Shown here piece after piece: positions 53,614-62,141 of a DNA stretch of 64,000 nucleotides. Origin of the DNA: JAMQKA01 sp043951865. Lineage in GTDB: Bacteria; Bacteroidota; Rhodothermia; Balneolales; Balneolaceae. The notes under the pieces are model-generated. The model saw nothing but the letters and a program-made list of their open reading frames with translations. It was not told where the DNA came from and did not search any database. Position 1 is the first letter of the stretch. Every line of letters starts with the position of its first letter. Location of the stretch: assembly GCF_043951865.1 (NCBI RefSeq), contig NZ_JBINJF010000001.1, positions 186,001 through 250,000 of the forward strand. Reading direction: 5' to 3'. The position numbers were made by a program, and so were the translations under genes.

Positions 53614-53886
53614 TTAGCTGCTTTCGGAAGTGGAAGATTCAGTCTTCGATTCGGATGCAGATGCAGCTGCTCCGTTTCCGGCCGATCCATTGCCGTTTTT
53701 CTGCTCTTTTCTCTTGTAATCGGTGATGTAAAAGCCGTCACCCTTATACACCACGCCTCCTCCACCGGTGATCAAACGCTTTACTTTTTGACCGGTTTCG
53801 GGGCATTTTTCCAGCGGGTCATCGTTGATCCCCTGGGTAACTTCAAAGGTGGATCCGTCTTCTCGTTTGTATTCGTATGTAGGCAT
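53614..53886 (-). CDS. FmdB-like protein lacking most zinc ligands
   Basis: A 90-residue protein aligned with the FmdB zinc-ribbon family: start MPTYEYKREDGSTFEV, then DDPLEKCPETGQKVKRLI and VVYKGDGFYITDYKR. In the usual members the first pair is YxCxxCG and the second CPxCG; here the first pair is absent (KREDGS) and the second keeps only one Cys (CPETG). The last ~30 residues are a Ser/Ala/Glu tail. It lies between aspC and the regulator gene, 100 and 20 bases away. The role of FmdB domains is unclear. Confidence 0.75.
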   Translation of the reverse strand: MPTYEYKREDGSTFEVTQGINDDPLEKCPETGQKVKRLITGGGGVVYKGDGFYITDYKRKEQKNGNGSAGNGAAASASESKTESSTSESS

Positions 53887-53986
53887 AGTTATTCAATTTG
53901 TTAAGGGTTTAGGGCACTAACTAAACATAAAGCGTGCCAAAATCACCTTTTTGTACAAAAATTCAGTGTTACAACACCATTTCAGG

Positions 53987-55180
53987 TCAGGAAAGTTCGC
54001 TCAGTCCTTTTTCAAGCCGCCGCACACCCTCTTCCAGCTCCTCCATGGCAGACGCATAACTCAGCCGGATGCCGTTGGGTTCACCAAAGGCGTCGCCGGG
54101 CACCGCCGCAAGTCCCACTCCGTCCAGCAGGTAGAGGCAGAGGTCCGTCGTCGTCTCGATTCTGTTCCCGTCCGCACCGGTCTTCCCGAGATGTTCCGAA
54201 ACGTCCGGGAACACGTAAAACGCCCCGGCCGGCTTAAAGCACTTTACGCCATCGATCGCCGAGAGTACATCCACGATGTAATTCCTGCGCTTTTCAAACT
54301 GGTCACGCATCTTGTGTACCTCTTCAAGGGAGCCGGTGTACGCCGCTTCACCCGCTTTCTGCGAGATGGCGGAGGGAGCCGACGTTTCCTGGCTCTGAAT
54401 CTTGGATACGGCATTAACCACCTCTTCCGGTCCGGCCATATATCCCAGCCGCCAGCCGGTCATGGCAAATCCCTTGGAGAAACCATTGATGACGAGTGTC
54501 CGGTCCTTCAGTTCGGGTGCAACCTGCAGGATGCCGTCATGATCTCCCTCGTAGTTGATATATTCATAAATTTCATCCGAAATAATGACCACGCCGGGAT
54601 GGTTGACCAGTACGTCCGCGAGACCGCGCAGTTCATCGGCGGTGTAGCGGGTGCCGGTGGGATTGGAGGGTGAACAGAGGATAAGCGCCTTGGTTTTATC
54701 GGTGATCGCCTCTTCGAGCTGCACTGGCGTCATTTTATAGTCGTTTTCAAAAGCGGTGCGCACGGTCACGCTTGTACCTTCGGCCAATTTGACCATCTGT
54801 GGATATGACACCCAGTAGGGAGCCGGTATAATCACTTCGTCACCGGGATCGATAAGCGCCAGCATGCTAAATCCCAGCGACTGCTTGGCACCGTTGCTGA
54901 CGATTACCTGTGAGGGATCGAAATCCAGCCCGTTATCTCGCTTCAGCTTGCCCGCAATCGCTTCCCGGAGTTCGGGGGTCCCGGTGTTCATGGTATACCC
55001 GTGAAAGCCATCGTTAATCGCCTTGATGGCAGCATTACAGATATGTTTCGGGGTTTGAAAATCGGGCTCTCCCGCGCTGAGAGAAACGATGGAACGTCCC
55101 TCGCGCTTCAGCTCTTTGGCACGGGCGGAAATTTTCAGCGTTTCTGAAGGTGACAGTTCTTGTGCTCGTTTTGATATCAT
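53987..55180 (-). CDS. aspC: Aspartate aminotransferase (class I, PLP)
   Basis: A 397-residue fold-type I aminotransferase making aspartate from oxaloacetate and glutamate. Visible are the N-terminal SAGEPDFQTPKHI (substrate carboxylate site), SNGAKQSLGF, CSPSNPTGTRY (PLP contact), VIISDEIYEYI, and the PLP lysine Lys236 in NGFSKGFAMTGWRLGY. The substrate-binding arginine lies in GIRLSYA. The sequence fits subgroup Ibeta of AspC. It starts the run aspC - FmdB-like - regulator - yraN. Confidence 0.9.
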   Translation of the reverse strand: MISKRAQELSPSETLKISARAKELKREGRSIVSLSAGEPDFQTPKHICNAAIKAINDGFHGYTMNTGTPELREAIAGKLKRDNGLDFDPSQVIVSNGAKQSLGFSMLALIDPGDEVIIPAPYWVSYPQMVKLAEGTSVTVRTAFENDYKMTPVQLEEAITDKTKALILCSPSNPTGTRYTADELRGLADVLVNHPGVVIISDEIYEYINYEGDHDGILQVAPELKDRTLVINGFSKGFAMTGWRLGYMAGPEEVVNAVSKIQSQETSAPSAISQKAGEAAYTGSLEEVHKMRDQFEKRRNYIVDVLSAIDGVKCFKPAGAFYVFPDVSEHLGKTGADGNRIETTTDLCLYLLDGVGLAAVPGDAFGEPNGIRLSYASAMEELEEGVRRLEKGLSELS

Positions 55181-55383
55181 AAGTGAATGTATTGGGATTT
55201 AACAAATAAATGTCGACAATGACCGCTGAAAATAGCAAAAGATGGGTTGGATTTCTATAGATTTGGGAAATAACAGATACCAATTTTCAATGAGCCGGAA
55301 ATGTGTTGCACCAGCAGCTAGTTATCCAGGAGCATACTGTATATTTCCTACTATTTTTCTGGGTGATAAACAGCGCCTCATCC

Positions 55384-55418
55384 AAATACGCAGTACGCAA
55401 TACAAAATACGAAATACG
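55384..55418. repeat. Heptameric tandem repeat AAATACG
   Basis: Five 7-bp units (AAATACG, CAGTACG, CAATACA, AAATACG, AAATACG) directly after the coaD stop codon (the gene ends at 55422). Unit length matches the repeat after ribE although the sequence differs. Confidence 0.7.
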
Positions 55419-55421
55419 TTC

Positions 55422-55922
55422 TCATTGCTCGTTATCTTTATAATAGTCTCGAAGCGCCTTTGCCACATGCTCTGGCACAAAAGATGAGAGATCTCCATCC
55501 CAGTAGGCCACCTCTTTTACGAGCGAGGCGGAAATGAAGGTCAACTGTTCGTTGGGCATCAGGAAAACGGTATCCACATCGGGAGCCAGGCGGCGGTTGG
55601 TGAGCGCCATGCGGAACTCATACTCAAAATCGGATATCTGTCGTACCCCCCTGACCAGTGTCTGCGCACCCTTTTCCCGTGCAAAGTCGACCAGCAGGCC
55701 GGTAAACTGCTCAACCTGCACATGCCCGGCCCACTCCTTGCCTTCCAGGCATTTGCGGATCAGGGCTTCCCGCTGGTCGCCGGAAAATACGGTGCTCTTG
55801 CGGTTATTTACAGCAATGGTCACAATGATGGTATCAAACAGTTCGGTAGCCCGCTCCAGAATATCGAGATGACCATAGGTGATGGGATCGAATGAGCCGG
55901 GGTAGAGTGCCAGAGTTTTCAT
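55422..55922 (-). CDS. coaD: Phosphopantetheine adenylyltransferase
   Basis: CoaD catalyses the fourth step of coenzyme A synthesis. The start ATG at 55922 gives MKTLALYPGSFDPITYGHLD with the T/HxGH motif at 15-18; an earlier in-frame start would add seven residues. NNRKSTVFSGDQREALI and LVRGVRQISDFEYEFRMALTN follow, and the C-terminal ISASLVKEVAYWDGDLSSFV has Lys in place of the common Arg of ISSTxVRE. It lies 85 bases downstream of rsmD. Confidence 0.9.
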   Translation of the reverse strand: MKTLALYPGSFDPITYGHLDILERATELFDTIIVTIAVNNRKSTVFSGDQREALIRKCLEGKEWAGHVQVEQFTGLLVDFAREKGAQTLVRGVRQISDFEYEFRMALTNRRLAPDVDTVFLMPNEQLTFISASLVKEVAYWDGDLSSFVPEHVAKALRDYYKDNEQ

Positions 55923-56007
55923 AGGCGGCAATTTGATTAACAATTAGTCAGTGTGCAAAGCGCAACATACTGCGGAAGCGGCGGAACTCCACAGTGGCAA
56001 TAATCGC

Positions 56008-56556
56008 TTATTCCGGCTCCTCCTGCAAAAATATACTTACGATGGTTCTGCCGTAGGCTTTCGAAAAAAAGCAATTGGGGTGCTCTATAAAATCGTGGCG
56101 CTTGTCGTGTTCCAGTACAAACCAGCCGCGGTCATTCAGCCATCCCTTTTCCAGGATTGTCTCAATCATTTGCTCCATGCGGGGATATTCGTAGGGAGGA
56201 TCCGAAAAAATAATGTCGTAAGGCAGGGGCGGGCCATCCAGAAAGTCGGCCACATCCGCTACCGCTGTGCGAATTTGATCCTCAATATCAAACTCCCGGC
56301 CGAGCTCTTCAATATGGCGAATGTTAAAGTGATCGTTATCTACAAACAGCACCCTGGAGGCCCCGCGCGAGATCGCTTCAACCCCGAGGTTCCCGGAGCC
56401 TGCAAAAAGATCCAACACATTGGCATCGCGGATATACCGGCGCGCCTCGATCACAGAAAAGAGCCCCTCCTTGGTACGATCAGAGGTAGGACGCACCTTC
56501 AGCGTTTTGGGAATATTAATTTTTCTTCCTTTCAGCGTACCGGTAATAATTCGCAT
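56008..56556 (-). CDS. rsmD: 16S rRNA (guanine966-N2)-methyltransferase
   Basis: The 182-residue SAM-dependent methyltransferase starts MRIITGTLKGRKI. It has VRPTSDRTKEGLFSVI, the SAM site VLDLFAGSGNLGVEAISRGA and the catalytic SDPPYEYPRMEQ (NPPY-type). It modifies G966 of 16S rRNA. It is upstream of coaD, an arrangement common across bacteria, and 114 bases downstream of the DUF3822 gene. Confidence 0.9.
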   Translation of the reverse strand: MRIITGTLKGRKINIPKTLKVRPTSDRTKEGLFSVIEARRYIRDANVLDLFAGSGNLGVEAISRGASRVLFVDNDHFNIRHIEELGREFDIEDQIRTAVADVADFLDGPPLPYDIIFSDPPYEYPRMEQMIETILEKGWLNDRGWFVLEHDKRHDFIEHPNCFFSKAYGRTIVSIFLQEEPE

Positions 56557-56670
56557 AATCCATTCAACGGTTTAACAAAAGCTGCTGTATTCAGAGATAA
56601 TATAAAATAGAAAATTTTACTCCCTGCGTCACTCCCCGTTTATTTATTTTCGTGCCGGACAGGGCGGAAT

Positions 56671-57534
56671 TTACTCCTCCAGTGCCAGCATAATCGCCGG
56701 GAAGGCACATGCCAGGCTAAAGCCGTATGAGGTTTCTTCAGCCTCAACTTCCATCTTTTGGAGAGAATCCATCTTTATGATCTCTGAAGCCTCATCATCC
56801 CAGAACGGCTGTAAAATATCTATAATGCGAAAGGCCTTCACGCCATATACATATACCTGCTCGTGCAATCCCGTCATCCAGTTGAGTTGCCTGGCATTTT
56901 GCAGCCAAAGGTACGGCAGGTCTTCAGGCTCATCAAACTTCAGGTAGGTAGCCCCCCGGAGCTTTCCCAACACAAATGAACTGACGGCAATGGCATTGTG
57001 GAAACAGCCGATGGTCATGTACGAGCCTTTCACTTCGCTGTGCCTGCTCCAGCGGCTCCCGATCTCAAAATCGCTGATCAAATCGGTTGTAGAGGCGCTG
57101 GATGCCAGCTTCTGAAGTCCTCCCAGCTTTTCCCGATTCCTCAACAGCAAAAACTTGAACTTCTGGTTACTGAGATTATACCACGTGGGCTCAATTTGGC
57201 TTCGGTCGATACCCTGCATAAGGATGTTGATATGGTCCTCCCGTTCATCGGGCTTGTCATAGACCACTTTTGGGAAGGTTGTCCAGCATTCCTGGGTGGG
57301 AAACGAGAGCACACGAATATGATTAATGCCGAACTCCTCTTTCAAACGGACAACGGTGTTTTTAACGCCCCGGAAGTTGTGCTGATGCCCCTCCAGGAGG
57401 GCTCCCGGCAGATCAAAATTAAAATCCACCGATCCAATCCGCGCAAGTGTCGCCTGTTTTTTCGGTTTACTTACGGCATAAAAGAGCTGATTGTCAAAAA
57501 AACAGAGCCCAAGGCTTGGATTCGGTGGTGTCAT
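56671..57534 (-). CDS. DUF3822 family protein
   Basis: A 287-residue cytoplasmic protein of a family confined to Bacteroidota-like phyla. It starts with TPPNPSLGLCFFDNQLFYAV, a beta-hairpin-like opening reminiscent of actin-fold proteins, and contains VLSFPTQECWTTFPKV and FNLPG... type linkers. The family normally sits beside rsmD and coaD, as here. Its function is not established. Six bases separate it from the upstream pseudopilin-like gene. Confidence 0.7.
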   Translation of the reverse strand: MTPPNPSLGLCFFDNQLFYAVSKPKKQATLARIGSVDFNFDLPGALLEGHQHNFRGVKNTVVRLKEEFGINHIRVLSFPTQECWTTFPKVVYDKPDEREDHINILMQGIDRSQIEPTWYNLSNQKFKFLLLRNREKLGGLQKLASSASTTDLISDFEIGSRWSRHSEVKGSYMTIGCFHNAIAVSSFVLGKLRGATYLKFDEPEDLPYLWLQNARQLNWMTGLHEQVYVYGVKAFRIIDILQPFWDDEASEIIKMDSLQKMEVEAEETSYGFSLACAFPAIMLALEE

Positions 57535-57540
57535 CCTTGA

Positions 57541-58017
57541 TCATTCCCAGGAAGCTGCGTTCAACAGCGTCGTCTGCTCAAGAGAACCGATTCTGTCATC
57601 CGTATCCGGATCTTCCAGCAGGTAAATTTGGGGACGAAGCGTATCGTTGAGTGTGTACTCGAAACGCTTTTCCGGTGAACGCGGAGAGTAAATAATAGAA
57701 TCCGGATCGTAGGTACTTGGAGGCAGCTCCGTGAAAAGCGAGTCGCCTTCAGCAACCATCAGGGAATCTGTTTTCAGGAACTGAACCAGGCTGTCAAGCC
57801 CGCCCTGAGTGGGAGGAAAATCTCCCCTCGTGTTTTTATACTGTTGAAGGGCATCCCTCACATTCGACATCCGGTGACGAACCCGTTCCGTCATCTGTTC
57901 GCGTTCAAGAACTTCCTCGTAGGGATCAACAATGGCGTGGTAGAGAAAATACCCCAAAACAAGAATGATGATCCCTAAAATAATACTTAACAGTTGATTG
58001 CGCTGTTCAATATTCAT
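57541..58017 (-). CDS. Membrane-anchored protein with pseudopilin-like segment
   Basis: A 158-residue protein. A transmembrane helix (LSIILGIIILVLGYFLYHA) follows a short polar start, then a helical part (ERVRHRMSNVRDALQQYKNT) and RGDFPPTQGGLDSLVQFL. The last phrase recalls the GspG-type pseudopilins, where a similar PPTEQGL loop follows the first helix; however, the prepilin peptidase site (G before F-T-L-x-E) is missing. The rest (YSPRSPEKRFEYTLNDTL) has strand-like features. It precedes DUF3822 by six bases. Function unknown. Confidence 0.65.
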   Translation of the reverse strand: MNIEQRNQLLSIILGIIILVLGYFLYHAIVDPYEEVLEREQMTERVRHRMSNVRDALQQYKNTRGDFPPTQGGLDSLVQFLKTDSLMVAEGDSLFTELPPSTYDPDSIIYSPRSPEKRFEYTLNDTLRPQIYLLEDPDTDDRIGSLEQTTLLNAASWE

Positions 58018-58199
58018 CTTATGCTGTATTCCTTAAACGTGGTTTCAGAAAATTGACTTTGAAAATACATGCCGTCCTCATGATATGCAACTCTAACTGG
58101 CAAAAGCAACTGTGGAAAACAAAGTTTAACTTCTGCACCCTTTTCAGAAGATTTCGGCACCTGTCCCTGACTCTTCGGAATATCACCGTTGTCAATCAA
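58014..58199 (-). CDS. Possible small upstream gene (61 codons)
   Basis: A frame beginning with TTG overlaps the start of the pseudopilin-like gene by four bases (ATGA), as in coupled translation. Its middle (PVRVAYHEDGMYFQSQFSE) looks protein-like. It lacks a Shine-Dalgarno sequence and no family is known, so it may also be chance or the end of an uncalled gene. Confidence 0.25.
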   Translation of the reverse strand: MIDNGDIPKSQGQVPKSSEKGAEVKLCFPQLLLPVRVAYHEDGMYFQSQFSETTFKEYSIR

Positions 58200-58374
58200 A
58201 ATAACAAAGGGAATTTTTCGGTGGCGGGTGGCTGTTGCCCGGATGGTGGCTCACCTCTGCCGACTATCTGACAGAAGTAAGGAAATTCCGATATTTCTCC
58301 TAAAATGGTATATAATTTTTTACTTTCCCGCCTTTCATTATCCACAAGAAGTATTCAGCAATACAGCATCCCCG
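58018..58374. other. Region upstream of the MATE gene
   Basis: The frame of the MATE gene stays open from 58189, but the translation there is not family-like (WRVAVARMVAHLCRL), so it is treated as leader. Apart from the doubtful small gene on the minus strand, nothing is recognised. Confidence 0.35.
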
Positions 58375-59673
58375 TTGAACCGCAAGATACTAAACCTGGC
58401 AATACCAAATATCATCAGCAATCTATCGGTCCCCCTGCTTGGGGTCGTAGACACCGCTCTTGTCGGCCACCTTGATGAAGTGTACTATCTTGGGGCCATC
58501 GCGGTGGGTGGCATGATCTTCAATTTTCTTTTTTGGGGATTCGGCTTCCTGCGCATGGGGACCACCGGCCTGACCGCACAGGCGTTTGGGGAAGAAGATC
58601 GCCCTGAAAGCGTGCTGATACTGGCACGGGCTCTTTCCGTCGCCGCACTGTTCAGCGTACTCATCATTCTGCTGCAGACCTGGATTGCCGAGCTGAGCTT
58701 CTGGCTGGTGGAGGCTTCTCCAGAGGTGGAGCGTTATACTGAAATTTACTTTGACATCCGTATTTACGCGGCCCCTGCCACGCTCGGGCTCTATGCCATC
58801 AACGGGTGGTTCCTGGGGATGCAGAATGCCCGCTACCCGATGATCGTTACCGTTTTCCTGAACGGACTCAATATCGGGCTCGATTTCCTGTTTGTATACG
58901 GGATGGGAATGCATGTGGATGGTGTTGCCACCGGCACGCTGATCGCCCGCTACGCCGGCATAACGCTGGCCATCGTACTGCTGGTATGGAAATACCGCGA
59001 CTGGCTGAGCGCGTATCTCCACGAACGACTGATGGAGCTGGGGGCCATCAAAAAGTTTTTTGCCGTCAACCGGGACATCTTTATCCGCACGCTCTGCCTT
59101 ATCTTCACTTTTTCCTTTTTCACTGCCAAGTCCGCAGAATTCGGAGACGTAATTCTGGCCGCCAACAGTATTCTCCTGCAGCTTTGGATGATCGTCTCCT
59201 ACGGGGTTGATGGGTTTGCTTACGCCGCAGAAAGCCTGGTTGGTCGGTTTACCGGGTCCAGAGACCGTAAAAAGGTAAAACTGGCCGTACAATACTGCTT
59301 TAGCTGGGGAATCGGCATCGGAGTAGGGGCATCGGCCTTTTACTGGCTGTTTGACACCTCGCTCCTGGCCCTCTTCACTGATCAACAGGCGGTGATCGAT
59401 ACGGCACTCACCGTGTTTTTCTGGACGGTTGCGGGACCCACGGTCAGCAGTTTTTGCTATATATGGGACGGCATTTTTATCGGGGCAACTGCCACCGGAC
59501 CGATGCGAGACTCCATGTTAATCGCTACACTGGCTGTTTTTCTCCCAGCCTACTACCTGGGCGTGGGATATCTTGGCGTTCACGCCATCTGGCTGGCCAT
59601 GGTCTTGTTTATGATCGCCCGGGGTGTTACACTTACCCTGTACGCACCCAACAAGATTTTAGCTGAAATATAA
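58375..59673 (+). CDS. MATE-family efflux transporter, DinF-like
   Basis: A 433-residue, 12-helix exporter. From a TTG at 58375 the chain starts NRKILNLAIPNIISNLSVPL, with the family marks GVVDTALVGHL, GFGFLRMGTTGLTAQAFG and AAPATLGLYAINGWFLGMQ. Charged residues after helix 1 and the GxVDTAxxG sequence fit the DinF branch, which exports toxic compounds by H+ or Na+ antiport. Upstream extension to 58189 is open but unlikely. No ATG is in frame near this point and no Shine-Dalgarno sequence was seen, so the start is uncertain. Confidence 0.8.
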   Translation: MNRKILNLAIPNIISNLSVPLLGVVDTALVGHLDEVYYLGAIAVGGMIFNFLFWGFGFLRMGTTGLTAQAFGEEDRPESVLILARALSVAALFSVLIILLQTWIAELSFWLVEASPEVERYTEIYFDIRIYAAPATLGLYAINGWFLGMQNARYPMIVTVFLNGLNIGLDFLFVYGMGMHVDGVATGTLIARYAGITLAIVLLVWKYRDWLSAYLHERLMELGAIKKFFAVNRDIFIRTLCLIFTFSFFTAKSAEFGDVILAANSILLQLWMIVSYGVDGFAYAAESLVGRFTGSRDRKKVKLAVQYCFSWGIGIGVGASAFYWLFDTSLLALFTDQQAVIDTALTVFFWTVAGPTVSSFCYIWDGIFIGATATGPMRDSMLIATLAVFLPAYYLGVGYLGVHAIWLAMVLFMIARGVTLTLYAPNKILAEI

Positions 59674-59761
59674 AATCCTCCGGGTACCACACGTTTGGAC
59701 CTGTTCCCGGTTCCGAATTGGAAATGAGAAGCTCCCGATATACCAAATAAACAGACTTGCT

Positions 59762-60265
59762 ATGAAACAGATACTTCTTCTCCGGCATGCAAAATCATCA
59801 TGGGAAATTCCCCACCTCAAAGATTTTGACCGTCCCCTCGCCGCCCGGGGTCAGAAGGATGCGCCCCGTATGGGCAGGTTTCTCAAAAAAACCGGGTATT
59901 TACCCGGACTTGTGATCTCTTCCCCGGCTGAGCGGGCCAAAGAAACTACGCAACTCTGCCTGGAAGCCGCCGGACTTGATGAAGATCTCATCACCTGGAA
60001 TGACAATCTTTACTATGGTACGGCAGGAGATTATCTCGATGCGATTCAACAGGTCCCGAAAAACATTGAATGCATCATGCTGGTGGGGCATAATCCCAAG
60101 ATGGAGGATATCGCCAGCAGCCTGGGCGGAGAAGCCAATATTCGCGTGCCGACGGCAGCCCTTATCTGCTTTGAACAGCCGGCCAACCGGTGGGATCAAA
60201 TCATACCGGGGCACCCCCAGCTTAAATGGATAATGATACCCAAACTCCTGAAAAAATTGATATGA
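59762..60265 (+). CDS. sixA: Phosphohistidine phosphatase SixA
   Basis: SixA removes phosphate from histidine in phosphorelay and PTS proteins. The 167-residue chain has the RHAKSSWEI signature with the catalytic His9, then RPLAARGQKDAPRMG, SSPAERAKET and the second histidine, His110, in LVGHNPKMED. The C-terminal basic end (IPKLLKKLI) is short. It is 88 bases after the MATE gene and may share its transcript. Confidence 0.9.
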   Translation: MKQILLLRHAKSSWEIPHLKDFDRPLAARGQKDAPRMGRFLKKTGYLPGLVISSPAERAKETTQLCLEAAGLDEDLITWNDNLYYGTAGDYLDAIQQVPKNIECIMLVGHNPKMEDIASSLGGEANIRVPTAALICFEQPANRWDQIIPGHPQLKWIMIPKLLKKLI

Positions 60266-60608
60266 TTTTATTTTTCTCTACCCAGGAGCCCCGCTTCGCT
60301 GAATCCCTCAACTCCAGGAGGGCTATCTAAAGAGTATTGGTTCATGAATATAGTGGTAATGTGGGGATACAGTTTTTTTCAGCTTCACGCCCGAAATTTC
60401 CGATACTCTATCCAAAACCTAATTACTGTTGAATAACAAATACAACTATTATCGGAATACGGGATAAACGTCATTAATTGGGGCTTTGAGATGGTTCCTG
60501 TAAATTGGCAGTTCCTGCTTCCTGTCAACCGAGGTTTCAGGTTCACATATTTTCCTTATTTTCGAATAGTGTTTAACATAATAAAATGGGTGCACTCATA
60601 ATCTAGTG
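60266..60608. other. Intergenic stretch without gene
   Basis: The 343 bases hold a G/C-rich segment (CCCGCTTCGCTGAATCCC near 60290) followed by AGGAGGG, reminiscent of but not clearly related to the dispersed repeats. No promoter, tRNA or terminator is assigned. Confidence 0.35.
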
Positions 60609-60956
60609 ATGGCAGAAGATCGAGATAATGCCCGGCTTAAAACGCTGGCACAAAATATTAAGAAGGATCCCGACGATTCTTTTTCGAAATTCGCTCTGGC
60701 CCTGGAATTCAACAAAAGGGACCAATATGACAAAGCGCGGGTTCTTTTTGAATCGATCCGCAACAATGATCCCGAATATGTAGGCGTCTATTACCACCTT
60801 GGTAAAACGTATGAGCTGTTAGGTTTGAACCAACAGGCCCAAATCACCTATACTGAAGGGATTGAGATCGCCTCATCCAATAATGCGAAAGAGCGTACCG
60901 TTTCTGAGTTAAAAGAGGCGCTTGCCGAACTAAACATGGAATTGCGTAATGATTGA
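60609..60956 (+). CDS. Small tetratricopeptide repeat protein
   Basis: A 115-residue cytoplasmic protein of about two TPR units (PDDSFSKFALALEFNKRDQY, VYYHLGKTYELLGLNQQAQI), plus flanking helices. TPR proteins mediate protein-protein binding. The ATG at 60609 is used; a GTG one codon earlier is also in frame. The LysM protein gene starts six bases after its stop, so they are most likely one operon. Confidence 0.7.
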   Translation: MAEDRDNARLKTLAQNIKKDPDDSFSKFALALEFNKRDQYDKARVLFESIRNNDPEYVGVYYHLGKTYELLGLNQQAQITYTEGIEIASSNNAKERTVSELKEALAELNMELRND

Positions 60957-60962
60957 ACGACG

Positions 60963-62141
60963 ATGACTATGAAAAATAATTATGGCAGTAAGCAGATGAA
61001 TCGTATTGGCCATTCTATCCACACCCTGTTCAAGGCGGGATTGATCCTGGTTTTGCTGCTGGGATGGCACTCCGCGGCGCAGGCCCAAGTGCAGCAGACC
61101 CATACGGTCAGGGCCGGGGAAACGCTTTTCAACATCTCCAAACAATATGATGTGAGTGTGCAGCAGCTCCGGGAGTGGAACGATCTTCAGAACGATGAGC
61201 TCCGTGTAGGACAAACGCTGGTGGTGGGGCAACCTTCCGGCGAACCGCCGACCGACACCATCACGCACGAGGTACAGCCGCGCGAAACTCTTTTTTCAAT
61301 TTCCAAACAGTACCAGGTCACCATACCGGAATTAAAACGCTGGAATGACCTCTCCGGGAACGATCTTGAAATTGGCCGTGAGCTCACCATCTATCCTTCT
61401 GAAAGCCCATCGGGTGCCCTTCCCGACACCGCCGGCCGTTCACTGGTGGTCAACACCCCGGCCAGCAGCAACACCTACTATACGGTCAAAAGTGGAGATT
61501 CATTGTACAAGATTGCCAGAGAACACAACATGACCATTGATGAGCTAAAATCACTGAACGATCTCACCTCCAATACCATCCGGGTAGGCCAACAGCTTAC
61601 CGTTCGAAAAGTGGGGCAGGCCGCTCCCTCCGTGGCAGAAAACATCGAAAACTCGACTCCGCAAGGGGCGTTTGTAGTCCATACGGTTGAAAGCGGGAGC
61701 ACTCTTCAGTCGTTGCTGAACCGGTTTGACATGACAGAACCCGAATTTCGGGCCCTCAATCCAGATATCTCTTCCATCCAAAGCGGGCAGCAAGTCACCG
61801 TGTTACTGCCTCCTTCCCGGTCGCATCCTAACCCCTATACCGTCAAGTCAAACCTGAAGAATCTGGGACAGACCCTGGTAAGTGTCTACAGTGAAAATCA
61901 AATCGGGACCACAACCACCAGCGGCGAACTCTACAACCCCGACGAGTTGACCGCTGCCCATTCCAATATTGCACTCGGGAATGTGATATTCGTACAAAAC
62001 CCCGGTAACAGCAAAGGAATCTACGTGCGCATCAACGACCGGTTCTCCGGAGAAGGGCTCAGGCTCTCGCACGCGGCCCTTCAGGCGCTGGAGCTTAACA
62101 CATCAGGCAATGCTACTGTCAATATGTTTCAGGATCAATGA
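60963..62141 (+). CDS. Exported protein with four LysM domains and an RlpA-like domain
   Basis: A 392-residue wall protein. Its signal helix (LFKAGLILVLLLGWHSAAQA) is followed by four LysM-like units at about residues 45-86, 98-139, 172-213 and 235-280 (HTVRAGETLFNISKQYDVSV, YTVKSGDSLYKIAREHNMTI are the clearest). A double-psi barrel similar to RlpA closes it (TTSGELYNPDELTAAH, GIYVRINDRFSGEGLRL). LysM binds peptidoglycan glycans; RlpA-like domains can be lytic transglycosylases or inactive binders. It overlaps the next gene by four bases. Confidence 0.8.
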   Translation: MTMKNNYGSKQMNRIGHSIHTLFKAGLILVLLLGWHSAAQAQVQQTHTVRAGETLFNISKQYDVSVQQLREWNDLQNDELRVGQTLVVGQPSGEPPTDTITHEVQPRETLFSISKQYQVTIPELKRWNDLSGNDLEIGRELTIYPSESPSGALPDTAGRSLVVNTPASSNTYYTVKSGDSLYKIAREHNMTIDELKSLNDLTSNTIRVGQQLTVRKVGQAAPSVAENIENSTPQGAFVVHTVESGSTLQSLLNRFDMTEPEFRALNPDISSIQSGQQVTVLLPPSRSHPNPYTVKSNLKNLGQTLVSVYSENQIGTTTTSGELYNPDELTAAHSNIALGNVIFVQNPGNSKGIYVRINDRFSGEGLRLSHAALQALELNTSGNATVNMFQDQ

